From assembly GCA_937927685.1 (NCBI GenBank), contig CALBSC010000038.1, forward strand, positions 62,001-126,000: 64,000 nt of DNA. The letters run 5' to 3'. The notes beneath the pieces were generated by a model. The model made no database searches. It was not told the origin of the DNA and saw only the letters and a list, made by a program, of their open reading frames with translations. The translations under genes were made by a program, and so were the position numbers. The stretch's first letter is position 1. Every line of letters begins with the position of its first letter. This document shows positions 27,807 through 36,728 of this stretch, one piece after another. This DNA is from an uncultured Burkholderiales bacterium. Its GTDB lineage: Bacteria > Pseudomonadota > Gammaproteobacteria > Burkholderiales > Burkholderiaceae_C.

Positions 27807-28869
27807 CACGCACTTCAAAATGGGTCGGTTTGCCCAGGCTGCGGTGTCCCTGTGACACCCAGGCGGCGGTCCAGTCCAGCATCTGCGCCAAGGACACTTG
27901 CGGCGTGCCCCACCAGGCGTCCGCCTTGGCACAGTCCACCAGCCATGCCGTGGCCGCAGGCGCTCCGGTGAACGACACCGCTCGATCCAGTCGTTGTCCC
28001 AGGCCCAGCGCCGCTTCGCGAATATCCACCATCGGGCCACTGAGGTTCAAGGCCGATGCTGGCGCCGTGCAGTGGGCCAAGGCCAGCAAGGCGCGCTCAT
28101 TCGCCTCGCCCTGCCAGATCAGGTTGGCATGGCCCATCGCGAGCGGAACAGGCTGTCGGTTCCAGATGGTTTGTGCCAGGTCGTGCAACACCCCATAGCG
28201 CATGTCAATGGCATAGGACAAACGCAGCAAGCACCCCGGGGTTGCATGCAGATGCGAGAAGTGTTCAAACATGCGCTCGCGTGCCACACAGGAATTGGCG
28301 TATTCGCCCACAGGGGTGAGCGGCCAGGTCTCGGGCGCGCCCGGGCCGTCCACCGGGGCAAACGGGTACACACATGCGGTGGAAAAAGCCACGATGCGTG
28401 AGCGGCGATAGCGCTCGGCCACCAGCGCCGGCACATGGGCGTTCATGGCCCAGGTCAACCACTCGCTGCCGGATGAACCAAACTTGCGTCCCGCCATGAA
28501 GACCACCAGCGGCGCATCCGGCAAAGCGGCGACGGCGTCGGGTGACAACAAATCCGCTTCGAGGCATTCCACACCACAGGACTCGAGCGAAGCGCGCAGA
28601 CTCTGCTCACTGAATCGAGCCACCCCCATCACGCGCTTGTCCGGGGCTGCGCGCTTGGCCATGCGCGCCAGGGTCGGTCCCATCTTGCCACCCACGCCCA
28701 GAATGATCAAATCGCCGGGCAGTTGCCGCAGCGTGTTGATCAGCACGGTCGAGGGGCGCGACATCACCTCTTCCAGATCGGATTCGTCTGCAAAGGATGA
28801 AGGAAGTGAAGCGTTCACCGGACTGACCTGGTGGGTGACATCAGCACGGGCAGGCTCTGAGGCAAGCAC
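27793..28869 (-). CDS. NAD-dependent epimerase/dehydratase-like oxidoreductase
   Basis: 358 aa from a GTG at 28869; an ATG at 28764 is an alternative, but the LEEVMSRP segment before it looks part of the fold. Rossmann motif LIILGVGGKMGPTLARMAKRA at about residues 54-74, then ADLLSPDAVAALPDAPLVVFMAGRKFG and SRIVAFSTACVYPF where the catalytic Ser sits in extended SDRs. No YxxxK is obvious: the equivalent region reads EYANSCVARERMFEH. It probably oxidises or epimerises a sugar acid. It lies 15 bp after the cupin gene in the TTT operon. Confidence 0.87.
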   Translation of the reverse strand: MLASEPARADVTHQVSPVNASLPSSFADESDLEEVMSRPSTVLINTLRQLPGDLIILGVGGKMGPTLARMAKRAAPDKRVMGVARFSEQSLRASLESCGVECLEADLLSPDAVAALPDAPLVVFMAGRKFGSSGSEWLTWAMNAHVPALVAERYRRSRIVAFSTACVYPFAPVDGPGAPETWPLTPVGEYANSCVARERMFEHFSHLHATPGCLLRLSYAIDMRYGVLHDLAQTIWNRQPVPLAMGHANLIWQGEANERALLALAHCTAPASALNLSGPMVDIREAALGLGQRLDRAVSFTGAPAATAWLVDCAKADAWWGTPQVSLAQMLDWTAAWVSQGHRSLGKPTHFEVRDGHY

Positions 28870-28884
28870 ATAGGACGTCTGGAC

Positions 28885-29277
28885 TCAGAAAAACTGGTTG
28901 GGCTTGAGAAAGAAGCCCAGGACCAGGGCGCCGTGGGGGGCATGCGCGGTGTGCCGACTGCCGGCAGGCCGCCAGACATAGTTACCAGCGGTGACTTCAC
29001 CTTCATGGTCCACCAGACTGCCCTGGAGCACCCAACTCTGCTCGAGCTGGGTGTGCTCATGGTCGGTCAGGACCGCACCGGGCGCCATCTCCGTCAACAC
29101 GGTGTGCAGGCCCGAGTCGGGATCTTCCATCAGCACCTTGATGCGAATGCCGGGAAACCGGGTGTCCTGCCAGGGCAGATCGTCCACCTGGACATAGCGG
29201 GAGGACAGCGAGGCCAGGGAAGCATGCAGGGCTTGCAGACCGGGGGTTTGGATGGACACGGGAACGTCCCCTTTCAT
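28885..29277 (-). CDS. Cupin-domain protein (ChrR-cupin-like), first gene of the TTT operon
   Basis: 130 aa. The single cupin has PGAVLTDHEHTQLEQSWVLQGSL (His, His, Glu-type metal ligands) and RPAGSRHTAHAP (third His), close to the cupin domain of ChrR and 2,4-dihydroxyacetophenone-dioxygenase-like proteins. No zinc-binding anti-sigma domain is attached, so an enzymatic or ligand-binding role is more likely than sigma control. It starts the leftward operon, with a promoter-like element and palindrome at 29294-29321. Confidence 0.88.
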   Translation of the reverse strand: MKGDVPVSIQTPGLQALHASLASLSSRYVQVDDLPWQDTRFPGIRIKVLMEDPDSGLHTVLTEMAPGAVLTDHEHTQLEQSWVLQGSLVDHEGEVTAGNYVWRPAGSRHTAHAPHGALVLGFFLKPNQFF

Positions 29278-29293
29278 TCACAGAACCCGGTAG

Positions 29294-29321
29294 ATCCTAA
29301 CCAACTGGTTACTTAATGCAA
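29294..29321 (-). promoter_or_regulatory. Promoter with internal palindrome upstream of the TTT operon
   Basis: On the minus strand, TTGCAT (29321-29316) and TAGGAT (29299-29294) are separated by 16 bp, a plausible but weak sigma-70 promoter. The spacer contains an inverted repeat, TAACCAACTGGTTA on the plus strand at 29298-29311, suitable for repressor control. Transcription would begin close to the start codon at 29277, giving a short leader. The regulator is not encoded nearby. Confidence 0.4.
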
Positions 29322-29406
29322 GTCCAGGAAAATCAGGGTTCACCCTGTAAGCGGTTCTTCCTACGCCGTGCTGAACGGCATCACCGTGGCTGAGCCCGTC
29401 GGCGCG

Positions 29407-29946
29407 TCACGGCGCCTTGGCATCCACCAGGATAAACGCCACCCGCGCCGGCTTGCCCGAGCGGTTGGCCCAGGCGTGGTTCGTGCCCCGCTGAATCAGC
29501 ACATCGCTGGCACGCAGCACGGTTTCATCCTTGTCCATGATGGCCACGATCTCGCCCTCCAGCACAATGGCGTAGTCCACCGTGGCCGTGCGGTGCATGC
29601 CCGGGTGTTGACCCGGTTGGGGGGCATGATGCGCGTCCCGGTACATGCTGCCGAACGTGGCCTCCAGCATGCGGGCGAGTGCTTGAGGATCCTGGGGCTC
29701 CGGGGGAAAGTCGATGATGCGCAGCACCGTGCCACCCGCCGGTGGCGAAACCCCCTGGTGTTGTGCGATCTGGTCCGGTGCACTCACTGACGAGGGGGTG
29801 GCTCCGGTACGCCACAAATTGCTGACCCGATAGCCGGGACGCTCAGGCACCACTCGGATGGCCGGAGAGGGGCCGTCCTGGATGATGGAGGACTGGCCCG
29901 AGGCGTCGTCACCCGTGAGCACGCGTCGAATGGGCGGGAGGTTCAT
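29407..29946 (-). CDS. Cupin-domain protein A
   Basis: 179 aa. It has an N-terminal segment IRRVLTGDDASGQSSIIQDGPSP and a cupin core with HPGMHRTATVDYAIVLEGEI and IQRGTNHAWANRSGKPARVAFILVDA. The residues His...Asp/Glu...His are metal-ligand candidates. It is clearly paralogous to the cupin protein at 30979 (same layout and nearly identical C-terminal QRGTNHAWANRSGKPAR). The gene starts 1 bp after a Bug gene and ends this operon. Likely function: small-molecule isomerase/dioxygenase or sensor; substrate unknown. Confidence 0.9.
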   Translation of the reverse strand: MNLPPIRRVLTGDDASGQSSIIQDGPSPAIRVVPERPGYRVSNLWRTGATPSSVSAPDQIAQHQGVSPPAGGTVLRIIDFPPEPQDPQALARMLEATFGSMYRDAHHAPQPGQHPGMHRTATVDYAIVLEGEIVAIMDKDETVLRASDVLIQRGTNHAWANRSGKPARVAFILVDAKAP

Positions 29947-29947
29947 G

Positions 29948-30889
29948 TCAGTTTTTTTCCAGATTCAGGCGGGGGATCAGATCGGCGTGCAGCCGATAGG
30001 TCTTTTGAATGCGCTCCTTGAACTGTGCAGCGGTCAGGAAGGCCGGTACCTGTTGCAAGGACTGTGCAGATTGCTTGAACCCCTCAGACTCCAGCACCTT
30101 CTGACACAGGGTTTGCAGTCGAGCGAGTGTCTCGGGCGGTGTGCCCGCTGGCGCATACACCCCATTCAGCCCGGGAATGACCGAGGGGTAACCCAGCTCG
30201 GTGAGTGAAGGCACCTCGGGCATGGCAGGATGCCGTTTGTCCGAGAGCACGGCCAACACGCGCAGGCCTTTGCCCTTGATGGAGGACAGCGCCGGGGCCG
30301 CAGCGTCGAGCTGCCCGCCCAGGAGTTGAGGCAGCATCGGACCATCACCCTTGAAGGGAATCCCGTTGAGTTCGATGCCGAGCTCTTTTTCGACCGCGGC
30401 CACACCCAGGTGCGGCACCGATCCGTTGCCGGCATGGCCGTAAGAGATCGTCCCCGGTGCTGCCTTGGCACGGGCCACCAGTTCCTGCATCGTCTTGATG
30501 GGGGATTCCGGTCGGACCGCCAGGGTGAAGACGTTTTCAAACACCTGACACACCGGCTCGACCTGGTCGTGGCGAAACGGCATGGTCTTCATCAGGAACG
30601 GGGAATTGGTCAAGGCCGATGCCGGGGAGAACACCAGGGTCTGTCCATCCGGGGCGGCACGCGTCAAGGCGGTGAAGCCAATCGTGCCGGCGCCACCATC
30701 ACGGTTGACCACCACCCAATTTTGTCCGGTGATCTGCGAAGCCTCACGTGCAAAGGCGCGGCCGATGGCATCCACTCCGCCACCAGCAGCATACGGCAGG
30801 ATGACTTCCACGTTGCGCTTGTCCTGCGCCGTCACGCCCGTGACGCCGCACAGGATCAGCAAACTCATCAAGGTATGTTTCATGGTCAT
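29948..30889 (-). CDS. Bug-type solute-binding protein (5)
   Basis: 313 aa from the ATG at 30889 (ATG 30883 also possible). Signal peptide MTMKHTLMSLLILCGVTGV cut near TAQ. Motifs: VEVILPYAAGGGVDAIGRAFA, NRDGGAGTIG, PDGQTLVFSP, GHAGNGSVPHL and GIPFKGDGP. The conserved Pro-Asp-Gly-Tyr has Gln for Tyr, and the receptor is short for the family. It lies between the two paralogous cupin genes. Confidence 0.93.
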   Translation of the reverse strand: MTMKHTLMSLLILCGVTGVTAQDKRNVEVILPYAAGGGVDAIGRAFAREASQITGQNWVVVNRDGGAGTIGFTALTRAAPDGQTLVFSPASALTNSPFLMKTMPFRHDQVEPVCQVFENVFTLAVRPESPIKTMQELVARAKAAPGTISYGHAGNGSVPHLGVAAVEKELGIELNGIPFKGDGPMLPQLLGGQLDAAAPALSSIKGKGLRVLAVLSDKRHPAMPEVPSLTELGYPSVIPGLNGVYAPAGTPPETLARLQTLCQKVLESEGFKQSAQSLQQVPAFLTAAQFKERIQKTYRLHADLIPRLNLEKN

Positions 30890-30978
30890 CACGCTGTGAT
30901 CAAAGTCGAAATTGTTCCAGCAGGAAGGTCAGCTATGCAGATCGAGGAAGCAGGCTCCACCCGTCGTGAAGGACTCAG

Positions 30979-31533
30979 TCACGACTCGTGATCACGCGCA
31001 GCGTCGATGAGCACAAATGCAATCCGGGCAGGCTTGCCAGAGCGGTTGGCCCAGGCGTGGTTGGTGCCGCGCTGGATCAGGATGTCGCCGGCACGCAGAA
31101 TGGTCTCCTCACCCTCCATGATCGCGGTGATCTCCCCGGCCAGCATGATGGCGTAATCAATGGTGTCTGTTTTGTGCATGCCGGGATGGTCATGCGGCTT
31201 GAGGGTGTGGTCCGCATCCGGAAACAGACTCGCAAAGGTGGCAGCCTGCATGCGCTGCACTTCTTCCGGGTTGGTCGGCTCGGGCGGATAGTCAATGACG
31301 CGCACCACAGTGCCCCGAGTGGGCGGCAACACACCTTGTTGGTCGAGGATGCTGTCGGGGGCATGGATGCCCGATGGTGAAGCACCCGTTCGCCAGACGT
31401 TGGTCACGCGGTACCCCGGGCGAGCCGGGACCACCTTGACAGCGGGAGACGGCGCATCCTCCACGAAAATGGCCCGGCCTTGCGCATCTTCACCGGTCAC
31501 CACGCGCCGCACGGGCGGAAACAATTCACTCAT
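30979..31533 (-). CDS. Cupin-domain protein B, paralog of cupin A
   Basis: 184 aa. VRRVVTGEDAQGRAIFVEDAPSPAVKVVPARPGYRVTNVWRTGASPSG shares its layout with cupin A throughout, as do HPGMHKTDTIDYAIMLAGEI and ILIQRGTNHAWANRSGKPARIAFVLIDA. Paralogy extends along the whole length, but the DNA has diverged, so the duplication is old. It follows a Bug gene by 39 bp; the module Bug-cupin occurs twice in tandem. The role may be to process the ligand of the paired receptor. Confidence 0.91.
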   Translation of the reverse strand: MSELFPPVRRVVTGEDAQGRAIFVEDAPSPAVKVVPARPGYRVTNVWRTGASPSGIHAPDSILDQQGVLPPTRGTVVRVIDYPPEPTNPEEVQRMQAATFASLFPDADHTLKPHDHPGMHKTDTIDYAIMLAGEITAIMEGEETILRAGDILIQRGTNHAWANRSGKPARIAFVLIDAARDHES

Positions 31534-31572
31534 CTTCAGGTCTCCTGCTCAGAACCGGGTTGAATCGGGGAC

Positions 31573-32535
31573 TCATTCGGCTTTGACGCCGGTTTCACGC
31601 ACCACCGTGCCCCACTTGGTAATTTCCTGCTTGATGTAGCGCGCAAAGGACTCGGGGCTACCTCCCACCGGGTCAAACCCCAGGGCGGCCAACTGCTCGC
31701 GCACAGCGGACTGCTGCAACAGCGATTCAATGTCGGCATGGATGCGGGTCACCACGGCTTTGGGCGTGCCGGTCGGCACAAACACCCCCACCCAGGTGTA
31801 GTCCTCAAACCCGGCAAAGCCTGACTCAGCCACCGTGGGCACTTCAGGCAGGGCACCGGTGCGTTTGACGCTGGTCACCGCCAGGCCCTGCAGCTTGCCC
31901 CCTTTGATCAGCGACACCGCTGCGGGCATGGCCACGCTGGCAAACTGAATCTCACCGGTCAGCGCTCCATTCAATGCCGGGCCTGCGCCCTTGTAAGGGG
32001 CATGCAGGATGGGCGTCCTGGCCAGCACCTTGAACAAGTACTCGGCCGACAGGTGCGGGGTGGTCCCGGCACCCGGTGAGCCGTAACTCATCTTCCCCGA
32101 CTTGGCCGCCTCCAGCGCTTCGCGCAGGTTTTTGGCCTGCAGGGAGGTCCCCGCAACAATGATGTTGGGGCTGTTGGCCACGTTGACCACGCCCACCAGG
32201 TCTTTTTCGAGGTTGTAGCCGGCCGTGGGGTACAGGCTGGCGTTAACGGCCATCGAGCTGGTGTTGATGAGGACGGTGTAGCCGTCCGGCGCAGACTTGG
32301 CCACTTGCGCACTGCCCACATTCCCACTCGCTCCTGCCCGGTTCTCCACCACCACGGGTTGTTTCCACAGGTCCGAGAGCTTTTCGCTGAGCAAACGCGC
32401 AATGATGTCGGTCGGCCCCCCGGGCGCATAGGGCACCACGAACCGCACCGGTTTGTCGGGAAAGGACTGGGCCCCCACGGACGTGCCGATCAGGGCGGCC
32501 AGCACGCACATCATCACGCGGCGCAAGAATTTCAT
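31573..32535 (-). CDS. Bug-type solute-binding protein (6)
   Basis: 320 aa from the ATG at 32535, preceded by a GAGGTG ribosome site. Signal peptide MKFLRRVMMCVLAALIG cut near VGAQ. Motifs are textbook: FPDKPVRFVVPYAPGGPTDIIARLL, VVENRAGASGNVG, PDGYTV, GAGTTPHLSAEYL, LHAPYKGAGP and LPEVPTVAESGF. It lies 7 bp after the fumarylacetoacetase gene and heads the first Bug-cupin module. Confidence 0.95.
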   Translation of the reverse strand: MKFLRRVMMCVLAALIGTSVGAQSFPDKPVRFVVPYAPGGPTDIIARLLSEKLSDLWKQPVVVENRAGASGNVGSAQVAKSAPDGYTVLINTSSMAVNASLYPTAGYNLEKDLVGVVNVANSPNIIVAGTSLQAKNLREALEAAKSGKMSYGSPGAGTTPHLSAEYLFKVLARTPILHAPYKGAGPALNGALTGEIQFASVAMPAAVSLIKGGKLQGLAVTSVKRTGALPEVPTVAESGFAGFEDYTWVGVFVPTGTPKAVVTRIHADIESLLQQSAVREQLAALGFDPVGGSPESFARYIKQEITKWGTVVRETGVKAE

Positions 32536-32542
32536 GATCACC

Positions 32543-33850
32543 TCAATTCACCACACGACCACGGCAACTGCCGAATCCGATGGACACAAAGCCAGGGGCC
32601 TCGCATCGGGCCTGAAAGCACACCTCGTCCCCGGCGTGCAGATACTGACGTTGTTCACCGGTGGGCAGTTCAACGGGTTGCCGACCATCCAGGGTGATTT
32701 CTTTCATGCAGCCCAACTCGTCCTGAACGGGGCCTGACACCGTGCCACTGCCGAACAAATCGCCGGGCACGATGTTGCAACCATTGCTCGTCTGGTGCGC
32801 CAGCATTTGGAAAATGGTCCAGTACTGGTCTTTGAATCGCGGACGACTGATGACGTGGGGAGCCAGACCCTGCTCGCGCATGGCCGGACTCAGCAGGCTG
32901 ATGTCCAGTTTCAGGTCAATGCCGCCCCAACGCCGATCTGTCTCGTGGTTCAAGTACGGCAGGAGTGCGGGTGCATCATCGCCACGGGAAGCCGCCGGCA
33001 CCCGGAATGGCGCCAGCGCCTCGAGGGTCACCACCCAGGGCGACAAGGTGCTCATGAAGCTTTTGGCCAGGAACGGCCCCAGCGGCAGGCTCTCCCAGGT
33101 TTGCATGTCACGCGCCGACCAGTCGTTCAGCAAGGACAGGCCAAAAACATGTTGCGCCGCGTTTTCAAGCGCCACGGTGCTCCCCAGTGAACTTCCCTGC
33201 CCCACATAAAAACCCACCTCGCACTCAAAGTCCAGGCACTGGCTGGGTTCATAACGCGGAAGCGATTCACCAGCGGGCTTGATTTGACCCGAAGGACGGA
33301 TACACGGCGTGTCACTCACCACCAGGGATGACACCCGGCTGTGATAAGCGACAGGCAAATGCTTGAAGTTGGGCAGCAGCGGATTGTCGGGACGCGACAG
33401 CCGCCCTGAGTTGGTGGCGTGGTGGATCGAGGTGAAAAAGTCGCTGAAGTCACCCACCTGTGCGGGCAAGGTCATGGTCATTTGTGTCAAGGGCGCGAGG
33501 CACTGCGCCAGTTTGTCCTGATGCGGCGAGTCCGAACTCAGCAAGGCTGACAAGGCGTGACGCAAGGCCGAGGCATGCGGCGCTCCCAACCCCATCAAGT
33601 CGTTCAAACGTCCGCTGCGACACGATTCGGCCGCCTCGGCGGACAGCCCTTGGAACAGGCCCAGGTCCAGCACATGACAGATATCCAGCACGTGGTCACC
33701 AATGGCCGTGAGCACCCGACGTGGGCCCGTTGTGCCATGGATCCCCACGCCCAGGGGCAGGTTCTGAATGGGAAACTCGGTGTCGGCTCGGTTGGCGCTC
33801 GCCACCCAGCTGCGCAGGGCGGGGTTATGGGTCGGGTTGATCAGGCTCAT
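32543..33850 (-). CDS. fahA: Fumarylacetoacetase
   Basis: 435 aa from the ATG at 33850, normal for two-domain fumarylacetoacetases. N-terminal SH3-like domain begins SWVASANRADTEFPIQNLPLGVG. The catalytic domain has DFSDFFTSIHHATNSGRLSRPDNPLLPN (His of the catalytic dyad), LDFECEVGFYVGQGS (metal-binding Glu pair), LLNDWSARDMQTWESLPLGPFLAKSF and a C-terminal EVCFQARCEAPGFVSIGFG. It hydrolyses fumarylacetoacetate to fumarate and acetoacetate, the last step of homogentisate breakdown. No homogentisate dioxygenase or maleylacetoacetate isomerase is present here. Confidence 0.94.
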   Translation of the reverse strand: MSLINPTHNPALRSWVASANRADTEFPIQNLPLGVGIHGTTGPRRVLTAIGDHVLDICHVLDLGLFQGLSAEAAESCRSGRLNDLMGLGAPHASALRHALSALLSSDSPHQDKLAQCLAPLTQMTMTLPAQVGDFSDFFTSIHHATNSGRLSRPDNPLLPNFKHLPVAYHSRVSSLVVSDTPCIRPSGQIKPAGESLPRYEPSQCLDFECEVGFYVGQGSSLGSTVALENAAQHVFGLSLLNDWSARDMQTWESLPLGPFLAKSFMSTLSPWVVTLEALAPFRVPAASRGDDAPALLPYLNHETDRRWGGIDLKLDISLLSPAMREQGLAPHVISRPRFKDQYWTIFQMLAHQTSNGCNIVPGDLFGSGTVSGPVQDELGCMKEITLDGRQPVELPTGEQRQYLHAGDEVCFQARCEAPGFVSIGFGSCRGRVVN

Positions 33851-33948
33851 CGGGGCATCGTAGGTGTGGACCTGGAGACCGTCAACACACAATCGACAGA
33901 AGGCGTCGCCAAGTTGATTCGCGCGGCATCACCTGGCGCCACCCGGCG

Positions 33949-34923
33949 TCAATCCCCGACGATCTTGCGCTCACGGATGATGGCACCAAAACGTGCCGAG
34001 TCCTCGCTGGCTTTGGCGGCAAATTCGGCCGCACTGATCGCCAGCGATTCACCACCCAGGGCCTGGATGCGTTCGCGCACCGCCGGCAAACCCAGCGTGC
34101 GGTTGATTTCCCGGTTCAGCCGGCTCACCACGTCGGCCGGCGTGCCCGCAGGGGCGTAGAAGCCAAACACGGTGTCGGCATCAAAGCCTTTGAGACCGGC
34201 CTCGTCCAGGGTGGGCACTTGCGGGAACAGGGGCGAACGTTTGGGGCTGCCCACCGCCAACAGCTTCAACTTGCCCGCGCGGACCTGGTTCAGGCCAATG
34301 CCCGGATCAAAATAAAAATCCAGCTGCCCCGCCAGCAAATCCTGCAATGCGGGCGCCGCGCCGCGGTAAGGCACATGCACGGCAAACAGACCCGCCTGGC
34401 TCTTCATCATCTCGGCGGCCAGGTGAGGAGAGCTGCCGTTACCCGCCGACCCAAAGGTGAGCTGGCCCGGGTTGGCTTTGGCATAAGCCAGAAACTGCTG
34501 CACGTTGTCCACGGGCAGTGAGGGCTTGACCACCAGGAACACCAGCACGCGCGCGGCTGCCGCCACCGGCGTCAGATCCTTGGCCGGATCAAAGGACATG
34601 CGGGCATAGATGTGCGGATTGACGGACACCATGCCCCCTGAACTCATGAGCAGGGTGTAGCCATCGGCCGCAGACTTGGCCACCACCTCTCCGCCCAGAT
34701 TGCCATTGGCGCCGGCGCGGTTTTCAATGACAACCGGTTGACCCAGGGACTCGGACAGGGGTTGCCCGATGACCCTGGCAATCTGATCCGCCGCGCCACC
34801 CGGTGGGAAGTTGACCACCACCCGGATGGGCTTGGCAGGCCAGGTCTGCGCCAGTGAGACCGTGGCCAACAGGCCCAACAGGCTGGCCAGTGCGACGCGG
34901 CGTATCAATCGGCAATCGGACAT
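33949..34923 (-). CDS. Bug-type solute-binding protein (7)
   Basis: 324 aa. Signal peptide to about residue 26 (LLGLLATVSLAQ). Motifs: WPAKPIRVVVNFPPGGAADQIARVIG, VIENRAGANGNLGGE, ADGYTLLMSSGG, GSAGNGSSPHLAAEMM, VHVPYRGAAPAL and FPQVPTLDEAGL. It lies 28 bp downstream of the alpha/beta-hydrolase gene and 98 bp before fahA in the same direction. Confidence 0.95.
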   Translation of the reverse strand: MSDCRLIRRVALASLLGLLATVSLAQTWPAKPIRVVVNFPPGGAADQIARVIGQPLSESLGQPVVIENRAGANGNLGGEVVAKSAADGYTLLMSSGGMVSVNPHIYARMSFDPAKDLTPVAAAARVLVFLVVKPSLPVDNVQQFLAYAKANPGQLTFGSAGNGSSPHLAAEMMKSQAGLFAVHVPYRGAAPALQDLLAGQLDFYFDPGIGLNQVRAGKLKLLAVGSPKRSPLFPQVPTLDEAGLKGFDADTVFGFYAPAGTPADVVSRLNREINRTLGLPAVRERIQALGGESLAISAAEFAAKASEDSARFGAIIRERKIVGD

Positions 34924-34951
34924 GAATATCTCCTGAGGAATCGATGTCGAA

Positions 34952-35722
34952 TTATGCGACCGAGCCCACGGGGTCCCGCATGAACTGCTCCATCAGCGTC
35001 ACCAGGAATGCAGGCGTTTCCACCATGGGGTAATGGCCTGAATTGGGCAGCAACTCGATGTGTACATGCGGATACAACTGGGGATACACGGCCCGGACCA
35101 TGTCTTCGCTCACGCCACCATCATGCTCTCCCACCAACACCAGCAGCGGGGCCTTGAGTTCGCCAGCGCGGCTCGAAAAATCGGTCGCGGTGAAGGCCTT
35201 GAGGTAGTGGCCAAACACGTCCGGGGACACGGTGGATCGCATGTGTTGCAGCACGCGCAACGTCATCGTGGGCGTGAGACGCTGACCCAATGAGGTGGCA
35301 ATCACACCGCAGGCCGCTTCGTCGTTGTGGGCTGCCGCCTCGAAAAACGCCAGCACATCCGGTGGCAACGGCGCACCGGTGGCAGGCACAGGCGTCACCC
35401 CCACCACGGAGCGCACACGATCTGGAACCTCAATCGCCACCTTCTGTGCCGCCATGCCGCCCATGGAATGGCCTACCACCGAGAATTGTGCCCACCCCAG
35501 ATGATCGGCCAGGGCAATGGCATCCTGCGCCATCTCGTCCATGCTGTGATCACCCGGGAGGTCCCGGGAGGCTCCGTATCCGCGGTAATCCAAAAATGCA
35601 TACGTGAAGTGCTGCACATCGAGCAAGGGATACGTGGGCTGCCACACCTGATGGTCCCCGAACCAGCCATGCAGGACCACCACGTGATGGTCTCCCGTTC
35701 CCTTGATGTCGTGTGCCACCAT
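34952..35722 (-). CDS. Alpha/beta-hydrolase
   Basis: 256 aa from the ATG at 35722. Oxyanion motif VVLHGWFGDHQVW, nucleophile elbow VVGHSMGGMAAQ (Ser), acid in LVLVGEHDGG (Asp) and base in LLPNSGHYPM (His), so the triad is complete. Typical of ester, lactone or C-C bond hydrolases; no signal peptide. It is flanked by Bug genes on both sides (22- and 28-bp gaps), consistent with processing an imported ester or a pathway intermediate. Confidence 0.94.
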   Translation of the reverse strand: MVAHDIKGTGDHHVVVLHGWFGDHQVWQPTYPLLDVQHFTYAFLDYRGYGASRDLPGDHSMDEMAQDAIALADHLGWAQFSVVGHSMGGMAAQKVAIEVPDRVRSVVGVTPVPATGAPLPPDVLAFFEAAAHNDEAACGVIATSLGQRLTPTMTLRVLQHMRSTVSPDVFGHYLKAFTATDFSSRAGELKAPLLVLVGEHDGGVSEDMVRAVYPQLYPHVHIELLPNSGHYPMVETPAFLVTLMEQFMRDPVGSVA

Positions 35723-35744
35723 GCTGTCTCTCCTCGTGTTCAAG

Positions 35745-36728
35745 TCAATCGGCCTGGATGTTGGCCTGCCGGACGAGCCGCACCCACTGTGCCTGCTCGC
35801 GCTGGATCAGCTCACGAAACGCCCCGGCTCCCGTGGGCATGGGGTGGATGCCCTTGGCCACCAACTGGGCCTGAATATCCGGTTGCGACAAGGCCCATTG
35901 AAAGTCCTGGGTAATGCGCTGGGCCACGTCAGTCGGGGTTCCCGCGGGCGCATTCAGGCCAAACCACAACGCGGAATCAAAGCCGGCAATACCGGCCTGG
36001 GCCAGGGTGGGCACATCGGGCCAATCGGTCAGCCGTGCGCGGCCAATCACCCCCAGTGCCCGCAGCTTGCCACTCTTGACCAGCCCCAGCACAGGGGTCA
36101 CGGGCGAAAACGCCACGTCCACGGTGGATGACATCACGTCGCTCAAGGCTTGGGTGCTGCCCTTGTAGGGCACATGGATCAATTTCACGCCGGCCGACTG
36201 GTTGAACAACTCGCCATACAAATGGGTGAAGGTGCCATTACCCGACGAAGCGAAGGACATGCGTGCGGGCGCTGACCTGGCGGCACTGATCAAATCAGCC
36301 AGCTGGCGTGAACTGGAGCTGCCGGAGGTCACCAGCACCACCGGGTTGTCGGCCAGCAGGGTCAGGGGCATGAGGTCGCCCAGAAAGTCGACTTTCTGCG
36401 GCGTCGGCAAACTCGCGTTGATGACATTCGCGCTGGTACTCAACAGCAAGGTGTAGCCATCTGCGGGGGCCTTGGCCACCGCTTCGGCAGCCAGACTGCT
36501 TCCAGCGCCGGGACGGTTGTCCACCACCACCGGCTGGCCCCAGCGCTCGCTCAGTTTGGGCGCCAGCAGTCGCAGCAGCACATCGCCCGTGGTGCCCGGC
36601 GTGAAACCGATCAGGATACGGACGGGGCGTTCAGGAAATGCCGCCGAGGCCACGGACAGACCGGCCAGCAAACACAGTCCCACCAGCCATCGGCGCCATG
36701 CCATGTTGTGTCGTGAGTTGTAGAACAT
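35745..36728 (-). CDS. Bug-type solute-binding protein (8)
   Basis: 327 aa. Its ATG shares one base with the crotonase stop (TGATG), which supports this start; an ATG at 36704 is an alternative. Signal peptide MAWRRWLVGLCLLAGLSVASA near the N-terminus. Motifs: FPERPVRILIGFTPGTTGDVLLRLLA, VVDNRPGAGSSLAAE, ADGYTLLLSTSAN, SSGNGTFTHLYGELF, IHVPYKGSTQAL and DVPTLAQAGI. The carboxylate loop reads PGTTGD instead of PGGxxD. Confidence 0.93.
   Translation of the reverse strand: MFYNSRHNMAWRRWLVGLCLLAGLSVASAAFPERPVRILIGFTPGTTGDVLLRLLAPKLSERWGQPVVVDNRPGAGSSLAAEAVAKAPADGYTLLLSTSANVINASLPTPQKVDFLGDLMPLTLLADNPVVLVTSGSSSSRQLADLISAARSAPARMSFASSGNGTFTHLYGELFNQSAGVKLIHVPYKGSTQALSDVMSSTVDVAFSPVTPVLGLVKSGKLRALGVIGRARLTDWPDVPTLAQAGIAGFDSALWFGLNAPAGTPTDVAQRITQDFQWALSQPDIQAQLVAKGIHPMPTGAGAFRELIQREQAQWVRLVRQANIQAD

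Noticed and set aside
29407..31533. Recent tandem duplication of the Bug-cupin module
   Set aside because: The cupins are related at the protein level, but the Bug proteins are dissimilar and the DNA has diverged, so no recent duplication event is supported.
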